This document shows, in pieces, positions 26,174-37,049 of a stretch of 64,000 bases of DNA. Made by a program: the position numbers and the translations under genes. Numbering within the stretch: position 1 is the stretch's first letter; every line of letters begins with the position of its first letter. Below the pieces are notes generated by a model, which saw nothing but the letters and a program-made list of their open reading frames with translations, made no database searches and was not told the origin of the DNA. Source of the stretch: UBA6522 sp965205045 (GTDB taxonomy: Bacteria > Pseudomonadota > Gammaproteobacteria > Steroidobacterales > Rariloculaceae); assembly GCA_965205045.1 (NCBI GenBank), contig OZ242031.1:310001-374000 (forward strand), in the 5' to 3' direction.

Positions 26174-28820
<2,647 letters not shown>

Positions 28821-28837
<17 letters not shown>

Positions 28838-28928
28838 CGCGCGAGCGGAAGCGCCCCCACGATAATCGTCCCTGCAGCAGGCAGCCCAGCAACACCAGGG
28901 CGCCGCCGATCACCGCGACCTGCCAGGG
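28821..28928 (-). pseudogene. stub of the lnt 3' end at the left edge of the island
   Basis: On the minus strand this codes TPWQVAVIGGALVLLGC, then LLQGRLSWGRFRSRVRPRS and stop. The intact Lnt (52178-53707) has LTVIGASLVLLGCLFRRRLSWGRFR at its C-terminus. The nucleotide match is about 61 of 71 bases between 28845-28915 and 52217-52287. Upstream in the same frame a TAA follows at once. The stub ends in a TGA inside the leuS 3' end, so the ancestral lnt and leuS probably overlapped tail to tail. Confidence 0.8.
28838..28915 (+). repeat. direct repeat flanking the island, left copy
   Basis: This is the left copy of the roughly 71-78 bp direct repeat whose right copy is 52210-52287. Both are in the same orientation and derive from the lnt 3' end. 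They bracket the 23-kb island. About 10 of 71 core bases differ, so they are not a fresh target duplication. Confidence 0.75.
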
Positions 28929-28934
28929 AGTCGG

Positions 28935-30554
28935 TTACTGCGCAAGCGAGACGTACACGGCAATCGTCGCCACCACGATGCACACGCTCATGGTGCGCGC
29001 AAACCTCCACGGCGTCAGGTCCACTGGTGCAGCCGGCATTTTCCAGTCTTTCACCGGGTCAGGCCAGAGCCTGCTGACGACGGCCATCACCGCCGCCGTG
29101 ATCACAAAGACCAACGCGAGGAAATGGAGAAAATGGATCTCGCCGTCGCTGCCGAAGAACCTGGCCGCCATGGATTGCACTTCATCGTTGAAGGCGAAAT
29201 TGATGATGTAGAACAACACGGGGCCCGCAATCAGACCGGTCTTTGCTGCCGTCGCGGAGGCTCTCGATGTCAGGAGTCCCGCCAGGATCACCGCGAGCAT
29301 GGGACCGAAAAACGTCGCGTTGATTTGCTGCAGATAGATATACAGACTGCCGCTGGTGTCGATTGCCGGGGCAACAAGAATCGCCGCAACAGCGAGCACG
29401 GTCGAGCATATGCGCCCCACTCTTACCTGTTGTCGTCCGCCGGCATTGGCCTTGAACAGGGGCAGGTACACACCCTGATTGAACAGGGTCGCGGCACTGT
29501 TCAAGACGCTGTTGAAGGTACTCAGAACGGCACCGACCATCACGGCGGCAAAAAACCCGGTCAGCGGTGCGGGCAACACGGTTTGTACCAGTGTCGGGTA
29601 CGCTTGCAGGTACTGATCCGGACCCAGCGAGTCCTTGAAAAGGTGATACGCGATGACGCCCGGAAGTACGATCGCGAGCGGCGCGACCAGCTTGAATACT
29701 GCGGCAATCAGGACGCCCTTCTGCGCTTCCATCAGATTCTTTGCACCGAGCGCGCGCTGCATGATGGATTGATTGGTGCACCAGAAGAAAATCTGGTTGA
29801 CAATCATGCCGGTGAACAGCACGCCGAACGGCAGGAATGAGCCGGGTTCGTCTCCGGTGATGTCGAACTTTGGGCGTTCCTCCGTGTACACGGTGTTGAG
29901 GCCCTGCAGCACATTGCCATCGCCGACCAGGGAGAGCGCCAGAATCGGGATGAGCAGGCTGGCAATCAGGAATCCGACGCCATTGATCGTATCGGATACC
30001 GCAACCGCCTTGAGGCCGCCCAGAATGGCGTAGGCCGAACCCAGCCCGCCAATCCCGATGACCATGAGCCAGGTAGCCTCGGATTGCGAAACGCCCAGCG
30101 TGTTCGACACATCGAACAGGGCTTCCAGTCCGGTCGCCCCGAACAGGAGTACAACCGGCAGTATGGCAATGGCGTAGGAGAAAAGGAAAAGAACCGTTGC
30201 GATGACCCGCGTTGAACTGTCGAAACGCGTCGCAAGAAAGTCAGGGATGGTGGTCAGGCCTGCACGGAGATACTTGGGAATAAAGTAGAGTGCTCCCAGA
30301 ACCATCGCCAACGCGGCGGTTGTCTCCCACGCCATGACGGCGATCGTGTGGTTGAATGCGTCCCCGTTCAGTCCGATCAGGTGCTCGGTGGACAGATTGG
30401 TCAGCATCAGGGAGCCGGCAATCACCCATGCGGTCAGGCCCCTTCCCGCCAGAAAGTAGGCCTCGGACGACTCCATGCGATCCTTGCGGGTGGCCCACCA
30501 CGCAATGGTGGCAACCGCCCCGGTGAACGCAAGAAACGAGAGGCCGGCAATCAA
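28935..30554 (-). CDS. sodium:solute symporter, SSS/SGLT family
   Basis: This inner-membrane Na+-coupled transporter has 539 residues and about 14 hydrophobic segments. It carries the family features YFLAGRGLTAWVIAGSLMLTNLSTEHLIGLNG (TM1 region), GGLKAVAVSDTINGVGFL and a C-terminal AAVMVGAVLSTFNSVLNSAATLF, the sodium-binding region. It most resembles the SGLT-like sugar/inositol branch. Within an inositol catabolic island it is the best candidate for myo-inositol uptake, by inference. It begins with TTG overlapping the stop of a small exported protein gene (TTGA), so the two form an operon. It ends at the lnt stub. Confidence 0.9.
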   Translation of the reverse strand: MIAGLSFLAFTGAVATIAWWATRKDRMESSEAYFLAGRGLTAWVIAGSLMLTNLSTEHLIGLNGDAFNHTIAVMAWETTAALAMVLGALYFIPKYLRAGLTTIPDFLATRFDSSTRVIATVLFLFSYAIAILPVVLLFGATGLEALFDVSNTLGVSQSEATWLMVIGIGGLGSAYAILGGLKAVAVSDTINGVGFLIASLLIPILALSLVGDGNVLQGLNTVYTEERPKFDITGDEPGSFLPFGVLFTGMIVNQIFFWCTNQSIMQRALGAKNLMEAQKGVLIAAVFKLVAPLAIVLPGVIAYHLFKDSLGPDQYLQAYPTLVQTVLPAPLTGFFAAVMVGAVLSTFNSVLNSAATLFNQGVYLPLFKANAGGRQQVRVGRICSTVLAVAAILVAPAIDTSGSLYIYLQQINATFFGPMLAVILAGLLTSRASATAAKTGLIAGPVLFYIINFAFNDEVQSMAARFFGSDGEIHFLHFLALVFVITAAVMAVVSRLWPDPVKDWKMPAAPVDLTPWRFARTMSVCIVVATIAVYVSLAQ

Positions 30555-30838
30555 TCGCTTTGGTCGTATCGATGAGACCGGCGATCGAAGCTGTATTCGA
30601 TCAGCGGCACGAAAGGTGAGTGGCCATCGTTGGGAACCGACACCAGGTATTGCTCTTCGCTGAAGCGGTCCTCGAAGTCGGTATCTTCCGGATATTCAGG
30701 ACCATAGCCGGTGTCCCCGGAGATCGGGATGCCCACGTTCGGGTGTGAGCCGGTTGGCGATTGCGCGTCCGCGAATTCATTGGCACAAGCCAGGAACAGC
30801 GGAAAGACGATCGATAGAGCAGGGTATTTTCGTAACAT
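30551..30838 (-). CDS. small exported protein, possible lipoprotein
   Basis: This 95-residue protein has an N-terminal signal (MLRKYPALSIVFPLFLAC) with a Cys at residue 18 in FLAC, a weak lipobox; alternatively it is cut after ADA at about 25. The mature part is acidic and rich in Gly, Pro, Asp and Tyr (ISGDTGYGPEYPEDTDFEDRF), with no recognised domain. The ATG at 30838 is the start that yields a signal peptide; 16 more residues are open upstream. It is translationally coupled to the SSS symporter. It could be an accessory protein of the transporter or of phytate handling, which is a guess. Confidence 0.6.
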   Translation of the reverse strand: MLRKYPALSIVFPLFLACANEFADAQSPTGSHPNVGIPISGDTGYGPEYPEDTDFEDRFSEEQYLVSVPNDGHSPFVPLIEYSFDRRSHRYDQSD

Positions 30839-31004
30839 TGAATTGCATCCGGTTTGGGTTGGACGCCAGCAACGCCTCAAAACCATTGTAGAACGAATAT
30901 TTCAATTATAGATAAGACAATAAAAAAATACTCCATTTCTGAGATAATGCATGTCGTGCCTGAGAGGGTTAGCAGGTCAGTATTGAAAAACCAGGCAGTT
31001 TTGT
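30839..31004. promoter_or_regulatory. AT-rich divergent promoter region, transporter/phytase
   Basis: These 166 bases separate the symporter operon from the phytase gene. The centre (30890-30950) is unusually AT-rich for the window (for example AATAAAAAAATACTCC) and must hold both promoters. GATAAT (about 30943-30948) is a possible -10 for the phytase. A TTTCA at 30900-30904 is a weak half-match to the proposed RpiR operator. Confidence 0.4.
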
Positions 31005-33116
31005 ATGAACAAGATAATTCTAGCGACTGTTCTTGCCATCGCGGTCGGCGCGTGTCAGGGGGATGAAGGGCCGGACTCACTTGCGACCGGCGACGAGCCC
31101 GCCGCGCAAGCGATTGCCGCGGCAGGCGAAACCATGGCTGCCGAGTCGAGCGCTGCCAACGATGCGGCGCTGTTGATCGATGGCGAGGACACCGAGTCCA
31201 GTTTGCTCCTGGCCAGCTCAGAAGCCGGTGGCCTGGAAATCTATACCCTGGATGGCGCGCGGCACGCCATCGGCAGCGATCGTCCCACAACATTCGTCGA
31301 CGTACGGTACAACTATCCGCTCGGGGGCGAATCCGTCGATCTGATTGTCGGCTATGACTCTGAAGCTGCTGCATTGATAGCCTACGTTCCGGACGACATG
31401 AGTACCGGCCTTCGGGAAGTCTCGTCACCGTTGGCGACGCAGGCCGAAATCAACGGCTTGTGCCTCTATCGAAGCCCGATATCCGGCAAGTTCTACGCGT
31501 TCGCTGCCGGCGACGGCGAGTTTCAGCAGTGGGAACTCTACTCCCGGGGTGGCGCCGTGGAGGGACGGCTGATCCGTAGTGTCCCGGTCGGGCTCGGGGT
31601 CGCTCATTGTGTTGCGCACGATCGGGAAGCCGCTATCATTTTTTCGGTGGAAACGGTGGGTGTTGCCCGAATCAACGCGGAGCCGGAGTCGGAAGCGGAA
31701 GTGGAATACATCGACCTCACCCAGCCGCACGGCCGTTTCAGCGGCGACGTCAAGGGCGTGGCCCTGTACGAGCAGGCAGAGGGCGGCTACCTGGTTGTCT
31801 CCGACGCAGATGAAAGTCGTCTGCAGCTCTACGACCTTGAAAACCTGGAACATCGCGGCACCGTCAGCGTGGTCGGCGACGGTTCGGTGGACGGCGCCGA
31901 CGAGACCGAGGGAGTGGTCGCGACCAGCCTCCCGCTATCGTCGTCCCTGGGGCAGGGGCTGCTGGTGCTCGCAGACGATGACAATGACGGTGAGCCCACG
32001 AACTACAAGATCGTGCCGTGGCAACGGATCTCGGAGTCTCTCGGTCTGCATGCCGGCGCGCCCCACGATCCGACGGGGCTGTTGGCGCTCGATACCACGA
32101 CGGTGATGCCAACCGTGGAAACGGCGCCCGTGGTCAGCTTCGGCGATGCGGCTGACGATCCCGTGATTTGGGTGCATCCCACTGACGTCGCCCACAGTGT
32201 TGTGATCGGCACGCAAAAGCAGCGTGGTATCAACGTTTACGATCTGGAAGGCAATTTGTTGCAGTCTCGCGAAGACGGCCGAATCAACAATGCCGATATC
32301 CGCTATGGATTCCTGCTCGACGGCGAACCGGCAGATATCGTGACCGGGAGCAATCGCTCGACAGACAGTATCGCGATCTGGAAGGTCGATCTATCGACTC
32401 GAACCCTGGTTGACGTCGCCGACGGCGTCATTCCCACCGGCATGGCCGATCCTTACGGTCTTTGCATGTACCGCAGTCCGGGAACAGGGCAATACCATGT
32501 CATCGTCAACGATACCGACGGGCTGGTTCGGCAGTGGCGGCTGTTGGATACGGGCGCCGGCAAGGTCGGCACGGAACTGGTTCGTGAATTCAGCGTCGGT
32601 TCGCAAACCGAGGGATGCGTCGCTGACGACGAAACGGGTGACCTGTATATCGGAGAGGAAAATCGGGGCATATGGAAGTACTCGGCTGAGCCGGACAGCG
32701 GTTCGGAACGTACGCTTGTCGACGGCATCGAAGACGGAAACCTGACGGCCGATGTCGAGGGTCTTGCGCTTTACTTCAGCGGCAACGGCGAAGGGTACCT
32801 GATTGCATCCAATCAGGGCGCGGACAACTACGCTGTGTACGAACGGCAAGGCGACAACAGGTTCCTTGGCCATTTCTTCGTGGTGTCGAACGAGGCTTCA
32901 GGTATAGACGGCGCATCGGAAACCGATGGACTGGATGTAACGAGCGCCAACCTGGGCGCCACGTTTCCAAATGGCGTTCTCGTCGTGCAGGACGGGAGGA
33001 ACATTACGCCGAAAGCGCGGCAGAACTACAAACTGGTTCCGTGGGAGCGAATTGCTGAAGCCATGGGTCTGTCAATCCACCACGGCTACGATCCGAGAGC
33101 TGAACCCGGAACCTGA
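31005..33116 (+). CDS. dual-domain beta-propeller phytase lipoprotein
   Basis: Beta-propeller phytases remove phosphate from calcium-phytate at neutral pH. The 703-residue protein has a lipoprotein signal (lipobox AVGAC, Cys 17; next residue Gln, so outer-membrane sorting is likely). The C-terminal domain (about 370-700) has the family opening GDAADDPVIWVHP, then VIGTQKQRGINVYDLEG, GLCMYRSPGTGQYHVIVND, GCVADDETGDLYIGEE and SGIDGASETDGLDV. The N-terminal domain (about 60-355) repeats GLCLYRSPISGKFYAF and related blocks but starts late, lacking the DDPAIW opening. Tandem phytases with an incomplete first domain are known, and the first domain is thought to help on lower inositol phosphates. Confidence 0.88.
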   Translation: MNKIILATVLAIAVGACQGDEGPDSLATGDEPAAQAIAAAGETMAAESSAANDAALLIDGEDTESSLLLASSEAGGLEIYTLDGARHAIGSDRPTTFVDVRYNYPLGGESVDLIVGYDSEAAALIAYVPDDMSTGLREVSSPLATQAEINGLCLYRSPISGKFYAFAAGDGEFQQWELYSRGGAVEGRLIRSVPVGLGVAHCVAHDREAAIIFSVETVGVARINAEPESEAEVEYIDLTQPHGRFSGDVKGVALYEQAEGGYLVVSDADESRLQLYDLENLEHRGTVSVVGDGSVDGADETEGVVATSLPLSSSLGQGLLVLADDDNDGEPTNYKIVPWQRISESLGLHAGAPHDPTGLLALDTTTVMPTVETAPVVSFGDAADDPVIWVHPTDVAHSVVIGTQKQRGINVYDLEGNLLQSREDGRINNADIRYGFLLDGEPADIVTGSNRSTDSIAIWKVDLSTRTLVDVADGVIPTGMADPYGLCMYRSPGTGQYHVIVNDTDGLVRQWRLLDTGAGKVGTELVREFSVGSQTEGCVADDETGDLYIGEENRGIWKYSAEPDSGSERTLVDGIEDGNLTADVEGLALYFSGNGEGYLIASNQGADNYAVYERQGDNRFLGHFFVVSNEASGIDGASETDGLDVTSANLGATFPNGVLVVQDGRNITPKARQNYKLVPWERIAEAMGLSIHHGYDPRAEPGT

Positions 33117-33181
33117 CCCGCTCTCTCCGGTACGCGACCGGCCGGTCGACTCGCGGAGTCAGGATTCGGGCCGTCCTTCGA

Positions 33182-34123
33182 TCATGCCCCATAGTGACTC
33201 TGCAACCCCTTGATCACGGCGGAGACGGTCTGCAGAACGGGCGTGTCGATGCCGTGCTTCGCTCCGAGTTCGATGACGGCTCCGTAGATGTAGTCGACTT
33301 CGGACGGGCGCTTGTTGACGATATCCACGCAAAGGCTCGACTTGTTTCCCGGGGTGCCCGAAGTGATCTGGTGGAACACCTCCCGGGCAGCGTGCGGATC
33401 GAGATCGATGTTCTCGGCCTTCGCCACGGCCAGCGCTTCGTCGATCGCCCGATAGGCGATCGCTTCAAGCTCCGGTACCTGGACGAGGCCCCCAAGCGTC
33501 AGGTTGGGCGCGGCCGACGTGCCCGAAACGCCGATATTGGCCATGAGTTTCTTCCAGATGTTGTGACGAATGTTCTCGCTGGCCTCGGTCGGCAGGCCGT
33601 GTGTGGAGAATGCGGCCGCCAGCGCCCTGGTTCGCCCCGACACCCCGCCGTTCATTTCACCGATGAAACTGGGTAGCTCCGCATGGTTGCGCACGACACC
33701 GGGCGCCTCGATACTTGCACCCTGCGCAGTCAGGCCGCCGAGTACCCTGCCTTCCCCGAGAATACGCTCGATTTCTTCCTCGTTGCCGAGACCGTTCTGA
33801 AAGCTGATCGCGACCGTTCGATCATTGTCGAACAGGTGCTTCACGCTCGCCGCAGCATCGGCGTTGCAGATCGCCTTGCACTGGAAGAACGCGACGTCGG
33901 CCCCGTCGATGGTTGACGGATCCGATGTCGCCCTGGCAGGAATCGTCCGGTCGCCGCCGTGGCCCACCATTTTGAGGCCATTCGCGTTGATCGCGTCCAC
34001 ATGTTCCCGCCAGATGTCCACGAGTGTCACGTCGAGCCCGCCTTCGGTCAGCAGGCCGCCGAACAGCGAGCCCATCGCCCCCGCACCGACGACCACTACC
34101 CTGGGCCTTGCAATTTCATTCAT
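33182..34123 (-). CDS. ketopantoate reductase-like (ApbA/PanE) dehydrogenase
   Basis: The 313-residue protein has an N-terminal Rossmann fold with RVVVVGAGAMGSLFGGLL and NADPH-site residues, and FFQCKA at about 80. The C-terminal helical domain has NIWKKLMANIGVSGTSAAPNLTLG (Lys/Asn/Ser site residues), like PanE. The position, four bases after a DUF1907 gene and in a TRAP transporter operon, argues against pantothenate synthesis. Family relatives reduce other 2-keto acids, so a sugar-acid or keto-acid substrate imported by the TRAP system is plausible. It is convergent with the phytase gene. Confidence 0.87.
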   Translation of the reverse strand: MNEIARPRVVVVGAGAMGSLFGGLLTEGGLDVTLVDIWREHVDAINANGLKMVGHGGDRTIPARATSDPSTIDGADVAFFQCKAICNADAAASVKHLFDNDRTVAISFQNGLGNEEEIERILGEGRVLGGLTAQGASIEAPGVVRNHAELPSFIGEMNGGVSGRTRALAAAFSTHGLPTEASENIRHNIWKKLMANIGVSGTSAAPNLTLGGLVQVPELEAIAYRAIDEALAVAKAENIDLDPHAAREVFHQITSGTPGNKSSLCVDIVNKRPSEVDYIYGAVIELGAKHGIDTPVLQTVSAVIKGLQSHYGA

Positions 34124-34126
34124 CTG

Positions 34127-35077
34127 TCAAATCTCCGGATCGTTGATGCGAAAAACCCATTCCGCGGGGTGGAAGTAGCCCGTGCAGGCCACCTCTTCCG
34201 GGGTCACGTCGCCGTGGTAGTGGCCCGCCTCCCGTTTCCCGTCCATGGCATAGAAGTGGGTGTGCTCCCCGGAGGCGCGCAGGTGCAGGCTGGTACCTGT
34301 GGGGTCGCCGGTCCACAACACCGAGAAACAAAGTAGTTGCGGGCCCATTTCGTAGAACTGCAGGAAGTCCCTGAATGCTTCGTTCCTCTCTTCGTCGAAG
34401 TATTCGAATCCAATGCAGTCGTAGTCCGGCATGACGTGCGCGCGGATCCGGCCTGCAGGAATCTTGAACACGCCGCCGAGAGCCACCTGCTGCGTGCCAC
34501 CTGCATCCAGGTTGTCGATCAGGCTCTTGCGCATCGCCTGCGTCAGCGAGGCTTCGTCGCCGATTCTCCTGGAGACATCGAGTCTGATGGCAGGCCCGGG
34601 ACTGCCTTCACACAGATACAGGTTGGAGAGCCCGGAGTGAATCAACGCACCATAGTCCTCGACAATGCATTCCTTGTCCTGACCGACCCTGGCAACCTTT
34701 GAGAGGATGTTTCCCGGTAGTCCGATGCTTGCGATCATTTCGCCGCAGTGCCCGTTCAATGCCGCGGGACTTGCCATGCCCGCACCGAAAACGCCCCCAT
34801 CCGGCAGGCCACAGGACTCAGCCATCGCGGCAATACTGAACTGATTGTCGCGAAACCGTCTGTTGTGCGCGTAGGCTTCGCCACCGACATCGAGAATGCG
34901 CGCGCTTCCGGACATGCCTTCCATTGCGCAGCCCCAGTCGCGAAGGTCCGGGCACGCTTCGACCGAGACGAAAACGTTTTCGTAGTTCTTCGACAGCCCC
35001 TTCTGTAACGCAATGGAAATCTGCTCCAGTGACGGTTGCCAAAGATGCGCGCTCCTGAATCGCACGGGTTCCTGCAT
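34127..35077 (-). CDS. DUF1907 (C11orf54/PTD012-like) ester hydrolase
   Basis: This 316-residue protein resembles human C11orf54 (PTD012), a zinc protein with ester hydrolase activity. The metal motif HxHx(11)H is present as GEHTHFYAMDG followed by the third His in AGHYHGD (about residues 281-297). Other conserved parts are GCPDLRDWGC-like ACPDLRDWGCAMEGMSG, FGAGMASPAALNGHCGE and the C-terminal ACTGYFHPAEWVFRI. Bacterial members are uncommon. Here it sits between dctM and the ApbA-like gene, four bases from the latter, so it is likely part of metabolism of the TRAP substrate. That role is inference. Confidence 0.85.
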   Translation of the reverse strand: MQEPVRFRSAHLWQPSLEQISIALQKGLSKNYENVFVSVEACPDLRDWGCAMEGMSGSARILDVGGEAYAHNRRFRDNQFSIAAMAESCGLPDGGVFGAGMASPAALNGHCGEMIASIGLPGNILSKVARVGQDKECIVEDYGALIHSGLSNLYLCEGSPGPAIRLDVSRRIGDEASLTQAMRKSLIDNLDAGGTQQVALGGVFKIPAGRIRAHVMPDYDCIGFEYFDEERNEAFRDFLQFYEMGPQLLCFSVLWTGDPTGTSLHLRASGEHTHFYAMDGKREAGHYHGDVTPEEVACTGYFHPAEWVFRINDPEI

Positions 35078-35149
35078 TTTGATGTTTATCCTTCTTGTCT
35101 CATGCGCCAGCGGCGCTTGTTTGGCTGTCAGGGCAACGGCGGTTTCCTC

Positions 35150-36427
35150 TCAGGGCATAAGCACCGAGGGAATCCACAGCACCAACCGTGGGAACAGGGT
35201 GATGAGCAGCAGCACAGCGAAATTGGCCAGCAAAAATGGCAGCGCGCCGCGGAAGATCGTGCCGATGCGCAGCCCGGAAACCGAGGCGCATACATTCAGG
35301 CAGTTGCCAACGGGCGGCGTGCACGCACCCACTGCCAACGCGGAAATCAGAATCACGCCGAAGGTGATGGGCGATACGCCAGCCTCCACGGCAGCGGGCA
35401 GCAGCACCGGCGTCATAAGCAGTATCGCCGGACTGACGTCGATGAACGTGCCGATCGCGAGGATGATGACGTTGACCAGCAACATCACCGATACCGGTCC
35501 CAGGTTCATGCTTGTGACCCAGGCTGCAATGGCTTGCGGGACACGCTCCAGCGCCAGGATCCATATGTACATTGTCGACATCGCAATGATCATCATGATC
35601 TTGGCGCTGGTGATGATCGCGCTTCTGAAGCAGTTCAAAAGGCCCTTCAAGGTCAGCGCCCTGATCACGAGGAAGCCGATCAGCACAGCATAGAGCACGC
35701 CAAGTCCGGCGGACTCGGTGGCCGTCGCGATGCCGAATACCACGGCGCCTACGACGAGTACGGGCATCAGTACGACCAGGATCGAGCCCCTGATCTCGCG
35801 AACGACATTGCCGAAGCTGGTGTCGATATCCTCCTTCGGATAGCGGTTCCTGACGGAAATGTAGAGGCAGATGAACAATTGCAGGAAGCCGATCAGGAGG
35901 CCGGGGATGACCCCGCCGAGAAACAGCCTGCCGACCGATTCCTGGGCGACGATCGCATAGAGCACGATCGGCACGCTCGGCGGGATGATCATGCCCATCG
36001 TCGACGATGCCACGGTAATACCTGCCGCAAAGCGTCCCGGATAGCCCTTCGATTTCATTTGAGGGATCAGGACCGAGCCGATGGACGCCGTGTCGGAGGC
36101 AGAGGACCCGGAAATGCCGCCGAAGATCATGCTTGCGAAAACATTGACGAGACCTGTCCCGCCGCGCAGCTTGCCGACGAACAGGCTGCTGAAGCGGATC
36201 AGCCGCCCGGTAATCCCGCTTTCGTTCATGACCAGCCCCATAAGGATGAACAGCGGCAGCGAAATCAGCGCATAGTTGTTCATTCCCGAAAATAGCCGCT
36301 GCGGCAGGATTTGCATCAGGTCCGGCTGTTCGACGACGAAATAGGCAAGAGAGGACAGCCCCAGTGCATAGGCGATGGGAATTCCCATCGCCAGCAGCAC
36401 GAACAAACTGAGTATCAGGACGAGCAA
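35150..36427 (-). CDS. TRAP transporter large permease (DctM)
   Basis: This is the 12-TM permease subunit of a tripartite ATP-independent periplasmic transporter. The 425 residues start LVLILSLFVLLAMGIPIAYALGLSS (TTG start at 36427) and include GGTGLVNVFASMIFGGISGSSASDTASIGSVLIP, the DctM signature, and VGACTPPVGNCLNV near the C-terminus. It follows dctQ by 28 bases. Sequence cannot settle the substrate; TRAP systems mostly carry carboxylates and sugar acids. Confidence 0.95.
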   Translation of the reverse strand: MLVLILSLFVLLAMGIPIAYALGLSSLAYFVVEQPDLMQILPQRLFSGMNNYALISLPLFILMGLVMNESGITGRLIRFSSLFVGKLRGGTGLVNVFASMIFGGISGSSASDTASIGSVLIPQMKSKGYPGRFAAGITVASSTMGMIIPPSVPIVLYAIVAQESVGRLFLGGVIPGLLIGFLQLFICLYISVRNRYPKEDIDTSFGNVVREIRGSILVVLMPVLVVGAVVFGIATATESAGLGVLYAVLIGFLVIRALTLKGLLNCFRSAIITSAKIMMIIAMSTMYIWILALERVPQAIAAWVTSMNLGPVSVMLLVNVIILAIGTFIDVSPAILLMTPVLLPAAVEAGVSPITFGVILISALAVGACTPPVGNCLNVCASVSGLRIGTIFRGALPFLLANFAVLLLITLFPRLVLWIPSVLMP

Positions 36428-36455
36428 ATCGGACCCTCGGGCGAAATCGTTGCAA

Positions 36456-37049
36456 TCATTCTTCGGCCGTTCCAGGAGCGCCGGCTTTCTCTTTGCCGGC
36501 GATCAGCAGACCGATATGTGCAAGGCAGCTCAGCGCAACGAGCCCGCAACCGATGGGAACGGCGGCCTGCGCATACCCTTGCGGGAGTTGCAGGGCCGGC
36601 AGGATGAAACGACCTGTCAGGGGAATCCAGATCGTCAGGCTGTACCAGACCATGACCGCATTGATCAGCGCGATCAGCGCGAAACCGAGTATCTCGAAAA
36701 TCCTTCGCGGCCCGTCCGCCAATCGGTCGACCAGGAAACTGATCGCAATGTGCTCCTTTCTCGATACCGCGACGGCCGCGCCGATTGACGTCGTATAGAT
36801 AAAGAGCACGACGATGAATTCATTGCCGCCGACGATTGTCGAGCCAAAGGCGTAGCGCAATACGACGAGCAGGAGGACCAGGGCAAAAATGATGATCAGC
36901 GCGGCGACGATAGCGACTTCGGCCACCTTGATGATGACCCGGTCAAGCCTCGCAAACAGGTCCGCCAATTCCGCTTGTCCCGTTGAGTCAATCCGGAACC
37001 GGGTCCCGATCGTCGCCTCTGGCGATTCGTCTCGCTCGGTCGACGTCAT
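36456..37049 (-). CDS. TRAP transporter small permease (DctQ)
   Basis: This is the 4-TM subunit that pairs with DctM. The 197-residue product has hydrophobic segments near residues 37-58 (VAEVAIVAALIIIFALVLLLVVL), 75-97, 120-140 and 160-182, with RKEHIAISFLVDRL between the second and third, as is typical. The ATG at 37049 lies inside the dctP 3' end (62-base overlap). A later non-ATG start nearer ARLDRVIIK is possible. The 40 residues open upstream only shadow dctP. Confidence 0.9.
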   Translation of the reverse strand: MTSTERDESPEATIGTRFRIDSTGQAELADLFARLDRVIIKVAEVAIVAALIIIFALVLLLVVLRYAFGSTIVGGNEFIVVLFIYTTSIGAAVAVSRKEHIAISFLVDRLADGPRRIFEILGFALIALINAVMVWYSLTIWIPLTGRFILPALQLPQGYAQAAVPIGCGLVALSCLAHIGLLIAGKEKAGAPGTAEE

